From the NCBI RefSeq assembly GCF_001766675.1, contig NZ_MJLT01000001.1:62001-126000 (forward strand): a DNA stretch of 64,000 bases, in the 5' to 3' direction. A model generated the notes under the pieces. That model was not told where the DNA came from and ran no database searches. It worked only from the letters and a program-made list of their open reading frames with translations. A program made the translations under genes and the position numbers. Source of the DNA: Arthrobacter sp. SW1. Its GTDB lineage: Bacteria > Actinomycetota > Actinomycetes > Actinomycetales > Micrococcaceae. This document shows, piece by piece, positions 1 through 9,550 of this stretch; the stretch's first letter is position 1, and each line of letters begins with the position of its first letter.

Positions 1-589
1 GGAAGATCATGGAGGTGACGGAAGCCGGCTCCAGGAACAGGGACGCGACCGGGCTGACCGGGGCGGCCTGCTCTTCCTCGGCAGCTTCTTCCGCCGGGGT
101 TTCCTCGGCGGCTTCCTCCACGGCGGCTTCTTCAGCCGTCGGAGTTTCTTCAACCGCTTCAGCTACGGGCGCTTCCTCCACCGGCGCTTCGGCGGCCTTT
201 GCCTTGGTGGCACGACGACGGCGGACCGGCTTTTCGGGGGCCGCTTCTGCCTCTGCGGCGGCCGGCTCAGCCGGGGTTTCGACCGCGGCCGGCTCCCCGG
301 CGGCATCGCCCGCGAAGGCGGGCAGCGGCTCGGCTGCTTCGACCTTCTTCCGGGCCCGGCTACGGCGGGCCGGGGCCTTGGGGGCTTCTTCCGCAACCGG
401 AACCTCCGCGACGGCGGCATCCTGGCCGGCGTCGGCCTTCACCGCGTCGGGAGTCACGGCGTCGATGGCCGTTTCGGTTTCTGCGGTTTTCGGAGCCGCC
501 TTGCGGCGGGTCCGGGTGGTTTTCTTCGGGGCCTCCGTGGCCGCCGGTGCCGCGTCCTCCGCGGCGGATACTGCTTGCTCGTTATCCAT
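1..589 (-). CDS. rne: Ribonuclease E/G family protein, N-terminal part (partial)
   Basis: The first 195 or so codons of a gene that continues past the left edge. The visible part is a low-complexity Ala/Glu/Pro-rich segment with basic patches (TRTRRK, RRSRARKK, RRRRATK), ending at LFLEPASVTSMIF, the entry to the structured domain. This composition and ending are typical of the N-terminal extension of actinobacterial RNase E/G, which processes rRNA and starts mRNA decay. Position next to ndk, DUF4233 and folC matches M. tuberculosis rne (Rv2444c). The ATG at 589 begins MDNEQAVSAA; an AGGAG lies about a dozen bases upstream. The catalytic S1 and DNase-I-like domains are outside the window, so the call rests on the N-terminus and context. 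Confidence 0.8.
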   Translation of the reverse strand, partial: MDNEQAVSAAEDAAPAATEAPKKTTRTRRKAAPKTAETETAIDAVTPDAVKADAGQDAAVAEVPVAEEAPKAPARRSRARKKVEAAEPLPAFAGDAAGEPAAVETPAEPAAAEAEAAPEKPVRRRRATKAKAAEAPVEEAPVAEAVEETPTAEEAAVEEAAEETPAEEAAEEEQAAPVSPVASLFLEPASVTSMIF

Positions 590-975
590 AAGTGGCAACA
601 CTCCTGCCCTTGTGCAACCGCCACATCCGGCGCCCAGTGGGGCACATATTGTCAAGACCCGCAGGCGTTGACAGAAGTCGTCAGGTGTCTTTCCGGTTCG
701 CACCAACGTGGGGGTGCGGCAATCACGGAAAGCCGGCTCTGCTGCGAACCCGTTGTTCTAATGCCACAACCAGGTGCCGTCCCATGCCATGGCGGGCGTG
801 CCGGGGATATCAGTTCCGGGCATGCCCTGCTCAGGGCTGGCGGTCTTGGGAGCAAGATGCCGGACCGGATTCCGCATGTGGAAACGGGCTCCGGCCACGT
901 TCATTCTCTCACACGCGGGCCCGGATGCGCGGAAGCGGCTGTTCCCGCCTGGACGCGGCACCAAGGCGGCGGCGC

Positions 976-981
976 TACAAT
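976..981 (+). promoter_or_regulatory. Possible -10 element for the VKOR gene
   Basis: TACAAT about 70 bases before the ATG at 1054. No convincing -35 at normal spacing. The rest of the 464-base gap between rne and this gene holds no supported gene; a TTGACA on the minus strand near 650 may belong to the rne promoter but lacks a clear -10. Confidence 0.35.
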
Positions 982-1053
982 CCTCCCAACGACCGGTATC
1001 GGGGCCTAATGCTCCGGCAAGCCCGCGCGGCAACCAGAAAGGGACCATCACCC

Positions 1054-1722
1054 ATGCCAAGCCCTGCCAGCGACAACCTGGCCCCCGCAAGCGCCTCCTC
1101 CGGCGGGACCGCCCGCCCGGAGGCACAGCTGCCACGGATGGCGCGCGATATCCCCTTCGCCTGGCTCCTCCTGCTCACCGGCGCCGTCGCGTGGCTGGCG
1201 TCCGGCGCCTTGGTGCTGGAGAAGCTCCAGGTCCTCGCGGATCCCAACCACGCCACCGTATGCGACATCAATCCCTGGGTTTCCTGCGGCGACGTCATGA
1301 AGACGCCCCAGAGTTCGGTGTTCGGCTTCCCGAACATGTTCATCGGCATCGTGGCGTTCGCGGTGATCATCACCACCGCCATGGCATTGTTCGCCGGCGC
1401 AAAGCTGGCGCGCTGGTACTGGATCGGACTGCAGACCGGCGTCACCTTGGGCTTCGTCTTCATTGTCTGGCTGTGGTCGCAGGCGCTCTACGTCATCCAC
1501 ATCCTGTGCCCGTTCTGCATGGTGGTGTGGGCGTGCATGATTCCGCTGTTCGTCTTCGTGACCATCCGCAACGTGGTGCACGGCGTCATCCCGGCACCCG
1601 CCGGCGTGGTGAAGGTCCTCGGCGACTACGGATGGATCATCGTCGCCCTGCTCTATGTGGCCGTGATCGCCAGCATCTTCTTCGCGTTCATCAACGTGTT
1701 CATCGGCACCTCGGGCTACTAA
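1054..1722 (+). CDS. Vitamin K epoxide reductase (VKOR) family membrane protein
   Basis: 222 aa. Bacterial VKOR homologues are membrane oxidoreductases that reoxidise DsbA-like thioredoxin-fold partners by passing electrons to quinone. The sequence shows about five hydrophobic segments (near 34-57, 92-114, 122-145, 147-171 and 193-217), an extracytoplasmic loop pair Cys70 and Cys78 (in CDINPWVSC), and the active-site motif C152-P-F-C155. These are the four cysteines of the VKOR relay. There is no fused thioredoxin domain, unlike some cyanobacterial or mycobacterial forms, so the partner must be encoded elsewhere. The start at 1054 is preceded by AGAAAGGG at good spacing; the longer upstream reading has no family support. 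Convergent with ndk across a large palindrome. Confidence 0.88.
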   Translation: MPSPASDNLAPASASSGGTARPEAQLPRMARDIPFAWLLLLTGAVAWLASGALVLEKLQVLADPNHATVCDINPWVSCGDVMKTPQSSVFGFPNMFIGIVAFAVIITTAMALFAGAKLARWYWIGLQTGVTLGFVFIVWLWSQALYVIHILCPFCMVVWACMIPLFVFVTIRNVVHGVIPAPAGVVKVLGDYGWIIVALLYVAVIASIFFAFINVFIGTSGY

Positions 1723-1735
1723 ACCGGGAAAAACA

Positions 1736-1800
1736 AGCGCGAGCGTACAGTTGGGGCCCCGAAATCGGCGATTTCGGGGCCCCACCTGTACGCTCGCGCT
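1736..1800. repeat. 65-nt near-perfect palindrome between convergent genes
   Basis: The arms 1736-1766 and 1770-1800 pair with a single mismatch (T1751 against C1785) and a 3-nt loop (1767-1769), about 30 pairs in all. The outer part pairs AGCGCGAGCGTACAG with its complement and the inner core is GGGGCCCCGAAATC. It lies between the stops of the VKOR gene and ndk and could act as a bidirectional terminator, but it is about twice the length of the other terminators here. No second copy was seen in this window. Confidence 0.85.
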
Positions 1801-1828
1801 GTAGTAGGCGGTCGCTTCCCGGACTGTC

Positions 1829-2248
1829 CTAGTCCTGGAACCAGATCTTGATCTCGCGCTCGGCGGACTCCACGGAGTCGGAACCGTGCACCAGGTTCTG
1901 CTGGACCGCCAGGCCCCAGTCGCGGCCGAAGTCGCCGCGGATGGTGCCTGGAGCCGCCGTCGTCGGATCAGTGGTGCCGGCCAGCGAACGGAAGCCCTCG
2001 ATCACGCGGTGGCCTTCGAAGATGGCGGCAACCACGGGGCCGGAGAGCATGAACTCCACCAGCGGCTCGTAGAAGGGCTTGCCGACGTGCTCTTCGTAGT
2101 GCTGTTCCAGCAGTTCGCGGCTGGCGTTGACCTTCTTCAGTTCGGCCAGGGTGTAGCCCTTGGCTTCGATGCGGGCCAGGATGCTGCCGCTGAGGTTGCG
2201 GGCGACGCCGTCGGGCTTGATCAGGACGAGGGTGCGCTCGATGCTCAC
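1829..2248 (-). CDS. ndk: Nucleoside diphosphate kinase
   Basis: 139 aa, full length for the bacterial family. It moves the gamma phosphate from ATP to NDPs through a phosphohistidine. The catalytic histidine is His121 in NLVHGSDS, and the N-terminal [13 protein letters not shown] is the family signature. It is the last gene of the minus-strand run ileS-folC-DUF4233-ndk, about 40 bases after the DUF4233 stop. Gene order matches M. tuberculosis ndkA (Rv2445c). Confidence 0.97.
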   Translation of the reverse strand: MSIERTLVLIKPDGVARNLSGSILARIEAKGYTLAELKKVNASRELLEQHYEEHVGKPFYEPLVEFMLSGPVVAAIFEGHRVIEGFRSLAGTTDPTTAAPGTIRGDFGRDWGLAVQQNLVHGSDSVESAEREIKIWFQD

Positions 2249-2287
2249 AGTTGCTCCAATGCGGTGGTGGTGGATTTCCCTGCCAGT

Positions 2288-2740
2288 TTACGGGGTTTCC
2301 GGCGTCGCGCCGTCACCGTGTTCAGCGTCCCAGGCGGCCTGCTCGCGGTCCCGCTCGGCGTTCTCCCGGTCGATCCGGATGCCCGCCCGGATGCCGTACC
2401 ACCAGCACGCCGCGAAGAGCACGCCAACAATGAACATCATCGGTTCGGCGAGCCCGGTGAGGATCAGCACAAGCTGCAGCGCCCAGCCAAGGCCCACGCC
2501 CCACGGCTTGCTAAGCACGGCACACGCCAGCACCAGCACCACGCTCAGCGCGATGCCGAAGCCCAGGATGAGGGCCGGATCCACTTCGCCGCGCTTCAGC
2601 CCGAAGACCGCCAGGGTGGCAAAGAACGCCACGAAGGCCTCGAGGAGGAGCACCGTGGAGGCGAACATGACCTTCGTGGAACGCCGTTTCTTGGGCATTC
2701 CGGGCCGCCATTCGCGTTGCGCCTTGGTCATCCGTGCCAT
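2288..2740 (-). CDS. DUF4233 domain membrane protein
   Basis: 150 aa. Four hydrophobic segments follow a basic N-terminus ([20 protein letters not shown]), and the C-terminus is charged and cytosolic (DRENAERDREQAAWDAEHG). It corresponds to the small membrane protein found next to folC across actinobacteria (M. tuberculosis Rv2446c). The function is unknown. The ATG overlaps the folC stop as ATGA (2738-2742), implying translational coupling, and this decides the start; MTKAQREW at 2731 is the alternative. Confidence 0.85.
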   Translation of the reverse strand: MARMTKAQREWRPGMPKKRRSTKVMFASTVLLLEAFVAFFATLAVFGLKRGEVDPALILGFGIALSVVLVLACAVLSKPWGVGLGWALQLVLILTGLAEPMMFIVGVLFAACWWYGIRAGIRIDRENAERDREQAAWDAEHGDGATPETP

Positions 2741-4101
2741 CAGGCGTCCGCCTTTCCAAGGAGGATCCGGGCCTCCGCCACCACGGTGATGGAGCCGGTC
2801 ACCAGCACGCCGCCGGCCAGGTCGTCGTTGGCCTCGGCGCGCTCCACGGCCCATTCGAGGGCGTCGTCAAGCTTCTCCGCGATGTGCACGTTCGCCTCGC
2901 CGAAGCCCAGGTCCACCGCGAGTTCGGCCAATTCCCCGGCCGGGATGGCGCGCGGCGAGTTGGACTGGGTGAAGCAGAATTCCTCGGCGAGGTCGCCCAG
3001 GGATTCCTTGAGCTGGCGGAGGATCTCCTCGGCGTCCTTTTCCTGCAGCACGCCCAGAACCACCACGAGCTTGCTGAAGTTGAACGCTTCGTGGATCGCC
3101 TCGGCGGAAACCCGGATGCCGTCAGGATTGTGTCCGGCGTCGACGATGATGGTCGGCGCGGTGCGCACTACCTCCAGGCGGCCCGGCGAGGTGACGGCAC
3201 CGAAGGCCTCACGCAGCACCTCGGCGTCAAGTTCCTTCTCTCCCCCGCCGAAGAACGCCTCCAGCGCGGCGACCGCGACGGCGGCGTTCTCGGCCTGGTG
3301 CGCGCCGTGCAGCGGCAGCAGGATGTCCTCGTAGCGGCCGGCGAGGCCCTGGATGGTCAGCACCTGCCCGCCGACGGCAACGGCACGGGACTCGACGCCG
3401 AACTCCACGCCTTCGAAGCGGAACGGCACCTCAAGCTCGCGCGCCTTGTCCAGCAGCACCTGCGCGGCGTCCACCGGCTGCGCGGCGCTCACCAGGAAGC
3501 CGCCCGGCTTGATGATGCCGGACTTCTCATAGGCGATATCCGCCGTCGTATCCCCCAGCAGATCGGTATGGTCCAGGGAGATCGGAGTCACCACGGACAC
3601 CTGTCCATCGCCCACGTTGGTGGCGTCGGTGATGCCGCCCAGGCCCACTTCGAACACCGCCACGTCCACGGGCTGGTCCGCGAAGACCGCGAAGCCGAGG
3701 ATGGTGAGGCATTCGAAGTACGTCAGGCGCGGCTGGCCTTCGGCGACGAGTTCCTTGTCCACGATCTCCAGGTACGGCCGGATCTCGTCCCAGATCCGTA
3801 CGAACGTGGCGTCATCCACGGGTTCGCCGTTGATGCTGATGCGCTCAGTCACCTTGCTCAGGTGCGGGCTCGTGTAGCGGCCCGTGCTGAGGCCGTGGGC
3901 GATCAGCCCGCGTTCGATCATGCGCGCCGTGGAGGTCTTGCCGTTGGTGCCGGTGATGTGGATGATCGGGTACGCCTTGTTCGGCTCACCGAGCACGTCC
4001 ATTGCCCGGAACAAGGGAGCCAGCCGCGGCTCCATCTTGTTTTCCGGGGCGCGGCCCAGCAGCTCGGCGTAGACGCTCTCTACGGAGAATTCGTCGCTCA
4101 T
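2740..4101 (-). CDS. folC: Bifunctional folylpolyglutamate synthase / dihydrofolate synthase
   Basis: 453 aa, normal for FolC. It adds glutamate to dihydropteroate and to tetrahydrofolates in the cytosol. The Mur-ligase-type P-loop GTNGKTS is at residues 51-57. The central domain contains [29 protein letters not shown] family sequence and [11 protein letters not shown], and the C-terminal domain has the DAGHNPDG motif. ATG and stop both overlap the neighbours as ATGA (with ileS at 4098-4101 and DUF4233 at 2738-2742), so the run is translated in a coupled way. Confidence 0.96.
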   Translation of the reverse strand: MSDEFSVESVYAELLGRAPENKMEPRLAPLFRAMDVLGEPNKAYPIIHITGTNGKTSTARMIERGLIAHGLSTGRYTSPHLSKVTERISINGEPVDDATFVRIWDEIRPYLEIVDKELVAEGQPRLTYFECLTILGFAVFADQPVDVAVFEVGLGGITDATNVGDGQVSVVTPISLDHTDLLGDTTADIAYEKSGIIKPGGFLVSAAQPVDAAQVLLDKARELEVPFRFEGVEFGVESRAVAVGGQVLTIQGLAGRYEDILLPLHGAHQAENAAVAVAALEAFFGGGEKELDAEVLREAFGAVTSPGRLEVVRTAPTIIVDAGHNPDGIRVSAEAIHEAFNFSKLVVVLGVLQEKDAEEILRQLKESLGDLAEEFCFTQSNSPRAIPAGELAELAVDLGFGEANVHIAEKLDDALEWAVERAEANDDLAGGVLVTGSITVVAEARILLGKADA

Positions 4102-7100
4102 GCATCCACCTTCGCTACGGTCACTGCCGGCTCCTCGGAGTCGTCGGCAAGGAGGGTTTCCAGTTCCAGGGACAGGGTTTCGCCCTTCACCAGATCAGCG
4201 TTGGCCTTCAGTGCGTCCACGATGTCCTGGCCGGCCGTCACGGTAGTCCGGATGCGGTCGCTGACGTTCAGTCCGGCGTCCTTGCGGGCCTGCTGGATGG
4301 CGCGGACCATATCGCGGGCCAGGCCTTCGGCTTCGAGCTCCGGGGTGACTTCGGTGTTCAGCACCACGAAGCCGCCGCCGGGCAGCATCGCGACGGAAAC
4401 CGAACCGCCGTCGGCTGTTTCCGCCACCACGGTCTCCAAGGTGTATTCCTGCGGCTCGAGCTCAAGGCCGCCCGCCGTCACCACACCGGCGTCGCTGACG
4501 GACCAGTCGCCGGACTTGGAGCCCTTGATGGCCTGCTGGACGTTCTTGCCCAGGCGCGGGCCGGCGGCCCGGGCGTTGACCACCAGCTTCTGCTCGATGC
4601 CGAACTCCTCCGGGGACGCCTCGGCGGCGTCGAGCACCCGGACGGAACGCAGGTTGAGTTCATCGGCGACGACGGCGGCGAAACCTTCCAGCGCAGCCGC
4701 GCCGGGTGCCACGACGGTCAGTTCCTGCAGCGGCAGGCGGACACGCAGCTTGGCGGCCTTGCGCAGCGAGGAGCCGGTGGAGCAGACCTGCTGCACGCGG
4801 TCCATGGCGGCCACGAGCTCCGGGTTCGCCGGGAACAGGGCGGCGTCGGGCCAGTCGGCAAGGTGCACGGAGCGCCCGCCGGTGAGGCCGCGCCAGATTT
4901 CCTCGGTGACGAGCGGCAGCAGTGAAGCGGACACGCGGCACACGGCTTCGAGCGCGGTGTACAGGGCGTCGAAGGCGTCCGTGTTCTCGTCGAAGAAGCG
5001 CTGGCGGCTCCGGCGGACATACCAGTTGGTGAGCATGTCCAGGTAGCTGCGCAGTTCGTCGCAGGCGCCGGAGATGTCGTAGCTGTCCAGGCTTGCCGTC
5101 ACGGAACGCACCAGGTCCCCGGTGTTGGCCAGCAGGTACTGGTCCAGCTCCTCGGCGTAGCCGTCGTAGCGGAGCTTGGCGTCGTAGCCGGCACCGTTGT
5201 TGGCGGCGTTGGTGTACAGGGTGAAGAAGCTGTACACGTTCCACAGCGGCAGGATCACCTGGCGGACGCCGTCGCGGATGCCCTGTTCGGTGACGATCAG
5301 GTTGCCGCCGCGCAGGATGGGGCTGGACATCAGGAACCAGCGCATGGCGTCGGAGCCGTCGCGGTCCAGGACCTCCGAGACGTCCGGGTAGTTGCGCAGG
5401 GACTTGGACATCTTCTGTCCGTCCGAGCCGAGCACGATGCCGTGGCTGATCACGTTGCGGAACGCCGGGCGGTCGAAGAGCGCGGTGGACAGGATGTGCA
5501 GCATGTAGAACCAGCCGCGGGTCTGTCCGATGTACTCCACGATGAAGTCGGCCGGGTTGTGGGTGTCGAACCAGTCGCCGTTCTCGAACGGGTAGTGCAC
5601 CTGGCCGTAGGGCATGGAACCGGAGTCGAACCAGACATCCAGCACGTCCTCCACGCGGCGCATGGTGGATTTGCCGGTGGGGTCGTCCGGGTTGGGGCGC
5701 GTGAGATCGTCGATAAACGGCCGGTGCAGGTCCACCTGGCCCTCGTTGTTGAGCGGCAGGCGGCCGAAGTCGGCTTCCAGCTCGACGAGCGAGCCGTAGA
5801 CGTCGGTGCGCGGGTATTCGGGATCGTCGGACTGCCACACCGGGATGGGGGAACCCCAGTAGCGGTTGCGGCTGATCGACCAGTCGCGGGCGTTCTCCAG
5901 CCACTTGCCGAACTGGCCGTCCTTGACGTTGCCCGGGATCCAGTTGATCTCCTGGTTCAGTTCGGACATGCGGTCCTTGAACTTGGTGACTTCCACGTAC
6001 CAGGAGGACACCGCGCGGTAGATCAGCGGGTTGCGGCAGCGCCAGCAGTGCGGGTAGCTGTGCTCGTAGCTGGCCTGGCGCACCAGGCGGCCCTGGGCGC
6101 GCAGCACCTGGGTGATGGGCTTGTTGGCGTCGAAAACCTGCAGGCCAACGATCTCTGCCAGGTCGCCGTGCGAGAACAGCGGCAGGAACTTGGCGCCTTC
6201 GTCCACGGACAGCACCACGGGGATGCCGGCGTCTTCACAGACCTTCTGGTCGTCTTCACCATAGGCGGGGGCCTGGTGGACGATGCCCGTGCCGTCGCTC
6301 GTGGTGACGTAGTCGGCAACGAGGATCCGCCATGCGTTCTGCGTGCCGTACTTCTCGGTATCGGCGAAATCGTGCCACAGCGGCTCATACTCAAGCCCGG
6401 CGAGCTCGGCGCCCACATAGCTGCCTTCAACAGCGGCGGTGGCGGCAGCGGCGTCGTCGTACCCCAGGTCCTTCGCGTAGGAGCCGAGCAGGTCGGCGGC
6501 GAGCAGGAAGCGGCCGGTAACGGGCGCCTCCGCGGAAGCGGCCTTGACCCCGTTCGGACCCGCCGGAACCACCGCGTAGGAGATCTCCGGCCCGACGGCG
6601 AGCGCCAGGTTGGTGGGCAGCGTCCAGGGCGTGGTGGTCCAGGCGAGCGCCTGGACACCTGCGAGCGCTTTGGACAGTTCAGACTCTCCCGCCTTGAGGG
6701 GGAAGGTGACCGTGACGGTCTGGTCCTGGCGGTTCTTGTAGACGTCGTCGTCCATGCGCAGCTCGTGGTTGGACAGCGGGGTCTCGTCCTTCCAGCAGTA
6801 CGGAAGCACGCGGTAGCCGTTGTAGGTGAGGCCCTTCTCGTGCAGCTGCTTGAAGGCCCAGAGCACGGACTCCATGTATTCGACGTTGAGCGTCTTGTAG
6901 TCGTTCTCGAAGTCCACCCAGCGGGCCTGGCGGGTGACGTAGGCCTTCCATTCGTTGGCGTACTTCATCACGGAGGCGCGGCAGGCGGCGTTGAACTTGT
7001 CGATGCCCATGGCTTCGATCTGGGTCTTGTCCGTCATGCCCAGCTGCTTCATGGCTTCGAGTTCGGCGGGCAGGCCGTGGGTGTCCCAGCCGAAGCGGCG

Positions 7101-7388
7101 TTCCACGCGCTTGCCGCGCTGGGTCTGGTAGCGGCCCACCAGGTCCTTGGCGTAGCCGGTGAGGAGGTGGCCGTAGTGCGGCAGGCCGTTGGCGAAGGGC
7201 GGACCGTCGTAGAAGACGAATTCGTTGCTGCCGTCCTGGCCGGCGTCCCGCTGGTCGATGCTGGCCTGGAACGTCCCGTCCTCATCCCAGTACTTGAGGA
7301 TGCGCTCTTCGATTTCCGGGAACTTCACGGAAGCGGAAACACCGGGGGTGCCGGCAGCGGCCGTTGAGGCCTTGGGATAAAAGGTCAT
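4098..7388 (-). CDS. ileS: Isoleucine-tRNA ligase, type 2 (IleS2-like)
   Basis: 1096 aa. It charges tRNA-Ile and edits misactivated valine. The HIGH motif is HYGH (71-74) in [17 protein letters not shown] and KMSKS is at 659-663. [14 protein letters not shown] together with [16 protein letters not shown] marks the eukaryote-like IleRS2 class rather than the E. coli-like class; IleRS2 enzymes are generally insensitive to mupirocin. The start at MTFYPKAST (7388) is chosen because the frame upstream runs into a T-box leader. The gene is coupled to folC by an ATGA overlap. Confidence 0.95.
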   Translation of the reverse strand: MTFYPKASTAAAGTPGVSASVKFPEIEERILKYWDEDGTFQASIDQRDAGQDGSNEFVFYDGPPFANGLPHYGHLLTGYAKDLVGRYQTQRGKRVERRFGWDTHGLPAELEAMKQLGMTDKTQIEAMGIDKFNAACRASVMKYANEWKAYVTRQARWVDFENDYKTLNVEYMESVLWAFKQLHEKGLTYNGYRVLPYCWKDETPLSNHELRMDDDVYKNRQDQTVTVTFPLKAGESELSKALAGVQALAWTTTPWTLPTNLALAVGPEISYAVVPAGPNGVKAASAEAPVTGRFLLAADLLGSYAKDLGYDDAAAATAAVEGSYVGAELAGLEYEPLWHDFADTEKYGTQNAWRILVADYVTTSDGTGIVHQAPAYGEDDQKVCEDAGIPVVLSVDEGAKFLPLFSHGDLAEIVGLQVFDANKPITQVLRAQGRLVRQASYEHSYPHCWRCRNPLIYRAVSSWYVEVTKFKDRMSELNQEINWIPGNVKDGQFGKWLENARDWSISRNRYWGSPIPVWQSDDPEYPRTDVYGSLVELEADFGRLPLNNEGQVDLHRPFIDDLTRPNPDDPTGKSTMRRVEDVLDVWFDSGSMPYGQVHYPFENGDWFDTHNPADFIVEYIGQTRGWFYMLHILSTALFDRPAFRNVISHGIVLGSDGQKMSKSLRNYPDVSEVLDRDGSDAMRWFLMSSPILRGGNLIVTEQGIRDGVRQVILPLWNVYSFFTLYTNAANNGAGYDAKLRYDGYAEELDQYLLANTGDLVRSVTASLDSYDISGACDELRSYLDMLTNWYVRRSRQRFFDENTDAFDALYTALEAVCRVSASLLPLVTEEIWRGLTGGRSVHLADWPDAALFPANPELVAAMDRVQQVCSTGSSLRKAAKLRVRLPLQELTVVAPGAAALEGFAAVVADELNLRSVRVLDAAEASPEEFGIEQKLVVNARAAGPRLGKNVQQAIKGSKSGDWSVSDAGVVTAGGLELEPQEYTLETVVAETADGGSVSVAMLPGGGFVVLNTEVTPELEAEGLARDMVRAIQQARKDAGLNVSDRIRTTVTAGQDIVDALKANADLVKGETLSLELETLLADDSEEPAVTVAKVDA

Positions 7389-7461
7389 CTCGAATCCTGG
7401 TCTGAGCTGGTGGGACTGTTTGTCTGTCAGGATGCGAGGACGGCGCCCGTGCCGCTTGCGC

Positions 7462-7633
7462 TGCACCGGTACCGCGGTACCACCTCACTTACCGGCGCCC
7501 GGCCCTCCTGGGAGGATCCGGCTCCGGCCGCTCATTGGCTGCTGTGACGGGCTTACCCGTCCGGTTCTACTGACTCCCGAGTACTGGAGCGTTCTTCCGG
7601 AAGCTCACCGGTGATGGCCGGGTCGATGCTTGT
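7462..7633 (-). promoter_or_regulatory. ileS T-box leader (tRNA-Ile sensing)
   Basis: The minus strand carries the T-box core GGTGGTACCGCGG (7472-7484), which pairs with the uncharged tRNA acceptor end. Upstream is a short Stem I with the loop sequence GGCCATCACCGG; the isoleucine specifier AUC is at 7615-7613. This is the compact actinobacterial ileS type, which is known in mycobacteria and Nocardia to act on translation initiation. A -10-like TAGACT lies at 7645-7640, placing the 5' end near 7633. The ileS ATG is about 84 bases after the T-box core. Stem boundaries are estimates. Confidence 0.9.
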
Positions 7634-7639
7634 CCCACA

Positions 7640-7645
7640 AGTCTA
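7640..7645 (-). promoter_or_regulatory. -10 element for the ileS T-box transcript
   Basis: TAGACT on the minus strand just before the predicted T-box 5' end. No clear -35. Confidence 0.5.
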
Positions 7646-7716
7646 GCGGCAGCCGGAGGCCGCCCTCCACCCGGAGCTTCCGCCCACGGTATGAGGTGCC
7701 CCATACCCTCGGTGCC

Positions 7717-7722
7717 TAGACT
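7717..7722 (+). promoter_or_regulatory. -10 of a leaderless promoter (EEP gene)
   Basis: TAGACT followed by 7 bases and the ATG at 7730, so transcription should begin at or next to the start codon. No Shine-Dalgarno sequence. Confidence 0.65.
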
Positions 7723-7729
7723 CGGGACC

Positions 7730-8761
7730 ATGACCCTCACTGCCGTCCGCCCGCCGCGTTCCCGCCGCCTGGTGCCCTTGTTCCTTTCCCTGCTGCTGGC
7801 GGTGCCGGTGGCGGCGATGTCGCTGCTGCGGGCGCTCCCGGCGGAATGGCCGACGACGGCGGTCCAGTTGCTCGCGTTCATGCCGTGGGTGGCCCTTCCG
7901 GCAGCCGTGGCGGCGGGGCTTGCGCTGTTCAGCGGGCGCCGGTGGTTGGCTTTCGGCGCTTCGGCGCTGTTGCTGGCCCAGCTGTTCTGGTTGTTCCCTT
8001 TGGATTACGCCAGGCCTGCGGAATCCGCGGCGGACTCGATCGAGCTGACGGTCATGAGCCTCAACTCCGAGTACGGGCAGGCCGACGCCGCGGACGTGGT
8101 CCGCCTGGTACGTGCGGAAGGCGTGCAACTGCTTGCAGTCCAGGAGCATTCGGCGCGGTTCGAAGCCGAACTGGAAAGGGCCGGCGTCGGGACTTTGCTT
8201 CCGCACCGCCTCAGCAGCCCCACGGACGACGCCGCAGGCAGCGCCGTCTATTCGGCTTTCCCGCTGGAGATGGTGGGGCTGGTACCGGACACTCCGTTCC
8301 AGATTCCCACCGTGCGGGTGAGCGCCGCATCCGGGGACTTATCGGCCGTCTTCGAGGTGACGAATGTGCACACGCTGCCGCCTGTGGATTCCCGCATCGC
8401 CCAGTGGCGGCATGACCTGGACGCCGTAGGGCGGGTCGGCGCGAGGCCGGGAGCGCGCGTGCTGATGGGCGACTTCAACGCCGGCTACGACCACCTGGAG
8501 TTCCGCAGGCTCCTGGCCGCGCCCTTGGACCGCGGAACGGACGCCCTGGTGGATGCCGGGATCGCGAACAACAGCAGGCTCGTTCCCACCTGGCCGATGG
8601 ACGGCATGAACGTTCCCGGAACGGTGCTGGACCACATCGTCACGAGCGCCGACGTGCGCGCCACGGAGTACGCGGTACACCGGGTTCCGGGCAGCGACCA
8701 TGCCGCGCTGACGGCAAGACTGGCCGTGCCCGCCGGACCACGGGGTCCCGGCGGGCACTAG
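7730..8761 (+). CDS. Membrane-anchored endonuclease/exonuclease/phosphatase (EEP) family protein
   Basis: 343 aa. Three N-terminal hydrophobic segments (about 13-35, 43-67 and 73-92) anchor an extracytoplasmic EEP domain from residue 105. Family motifs are present: MSLNSEYG (metal-site strand), VQEH, G247-D-F-N250, and the terminal GSDHAAL with the catalytic histidine. The family cleaves phosphodiesters in nucleic acids or phospholipids; the substrate is not evident. The ATG at 7730 is set by a leaderless -10 rather than an RBS. Divergent from ileS and convergent with the SDR gene. Confidence 0.85.
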   Translation: MTLTAVRPPRSRRLVPLFLSLLLAVPVAAMSLLRALPAEWPTTAVQLLAFMPWVALPAAVAAGLALFSGRRWLAFGASALLLAQLFWLFPLDYARPAESAADSIELTVMSLNSEYGQADAADVVRLVRAEGVQLLAVQEHSARFEAELERAGVGTLLPHRLSSPTDDAAGSAVYSAFPLEMVGLVPDTPFQIPTVRVSAASGDLSAVFEVTNVHTLPPVDSRIAQWRHDLDAVGRVGARPGARVLMGDFNAGYDHLEFRRLLAAPLDRGTDALVDAGIANNSRLVPTWPMDGMNVPGTVLDHIVTSADVRATEYAVHRVPGSDHAALTARLAVPAGPRGPGGH

Positions 8762-8767
8762 CTGCGG

Positions 8768-9550
8768 TCAGCCTTTGCGGATCAGCTTGTGGTTCGCGGC
8801 CTGCGCCACGGGCCGGACGGTGATGTGGTCCAGGTTGATATGGTGCGGCACGGACACCGCATAACGGACCACCTCGGCCACGTCTTCGGCGAGCAACGGC
8901 TTCTCGACGCCGGCGTACACCTTCGCGGCGGCCTCGGCGCTGCCCAGGCGGTTAAGGGCGAATTCCTCGGTGTGCACCAGGCCCGGCGCCACCTCGATGA
9001 CCCGGACGTTATGCTCGGCTTCCTCCAGGCGGAGGGCGCCGGTCAGTGCGTGCTGGGCGTACTTGGCCGCGTTGTACCCGCCGCCGCCTTCGTAGACCGC
9101 CAGCCCCGCGGTGGAGGTCAGGTTGAGAATGGTGCCTTCGCCGTTGCTGCGGAGCATGGGCAGGAAAGCACGGATCATCTTCATGGTGCCCAGGACATTC
9201 ACCTGGTACATCCAGTCCCAGTCTTCGGTCTGTGCGTTGGCCAGGGTGTCTGCGCCGCGGGCGCCTCCGGCGATGTTGATGAGCGTGTCGATGCCGCCGT
9301 GGCGTTCTACGAGGCGGAGCAGGATGTCGATGTCTTCGTCTTTGCTGATGTCCGCCGGCACCGCGATCGCACCGCTCTCGTCGGCCAGGGCGGAGAGGCG
9401 GTCGGCCCTGCGCGCGACCGCATAGACCTTCCAGCCGTCCGCGGTCAAAGCCCGCACGGTCGCCTCGCCGATGCCCGTGCTGGCTCCGGTGACAACGGCG
9501 GTCTTCTTTGCCGGCTGGATGTTCGCTTTGCCCTGGATTCCCTCAGTCAT
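8768..9550 (-). CDS. Short-chain dehydrogenase/reductase (SDR)
   Basis: 260 aa, classical SDR length. The cofactor motif TGASTGIG is at 21-28, followed by NIAGG, and the active site is Ser in NLTSTAG with YNAAK. The substrate is unknown. The ATG at 9550 overlaps the DUF488 stop (ATGA, 9547-9550), so the two are probably co-translated. The longer open frame upstream only runs in another frame over DUF488 and is not used. Confidence 0.9.
   Translation of the reverse strand: MTEGIQGKANIQPAKKTAVVTGASTGIGEATVRALTADGWKVYAVARRADRLSALADESGAIAVPADISKDEDIDILLRLVERHGGIDTLINIAGGARGADTLANAQTEDWDWMYQVNVLGTMKMIRAFLPMLRSNGEGTILNLTSTAGLAVYEGGGGYNAAKYAQHALTGALRLEEAEHNVRVIEVAPGLVHTEEFALNRLGSAEAAAKVYAGVEKPLLAEDVAEVVRYAVSVPHHINLDHITVRPVAQAANHKLIRKG

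Noticed and set aside
9..671. 220-codon plus-strand frame rich in Ala/Ser
   Set aside because: It is the antisense of the Ala/Glu-rich rne N-terminus; no family features or RBS.
592..1053. 150-codon upstream extension of the VKOR gene
   Set aside because: No homology; RBS AGAAAGGG precedes the ATG at 1054.
2734..7367. Long plus-strand frames (770 and 641 codons) opposite folC and ileS
   Set aside because: High third-position GC creates long antisense frames; composition is shadow-like (His/Arg/Gly-rich) and folC and ileS carry all motifs.
7389..7466. 26-codon N-terminal extension of ileS
   Set aside because: It runs toward the T-box leader, and MTFYPKAST is the family start.
7468..7481. 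14-nt perfect palindrome GGTACCGCGGTACC as an operator
   Set aside because: It is part of the T-box core, so symmetry is explained by the RNA element.
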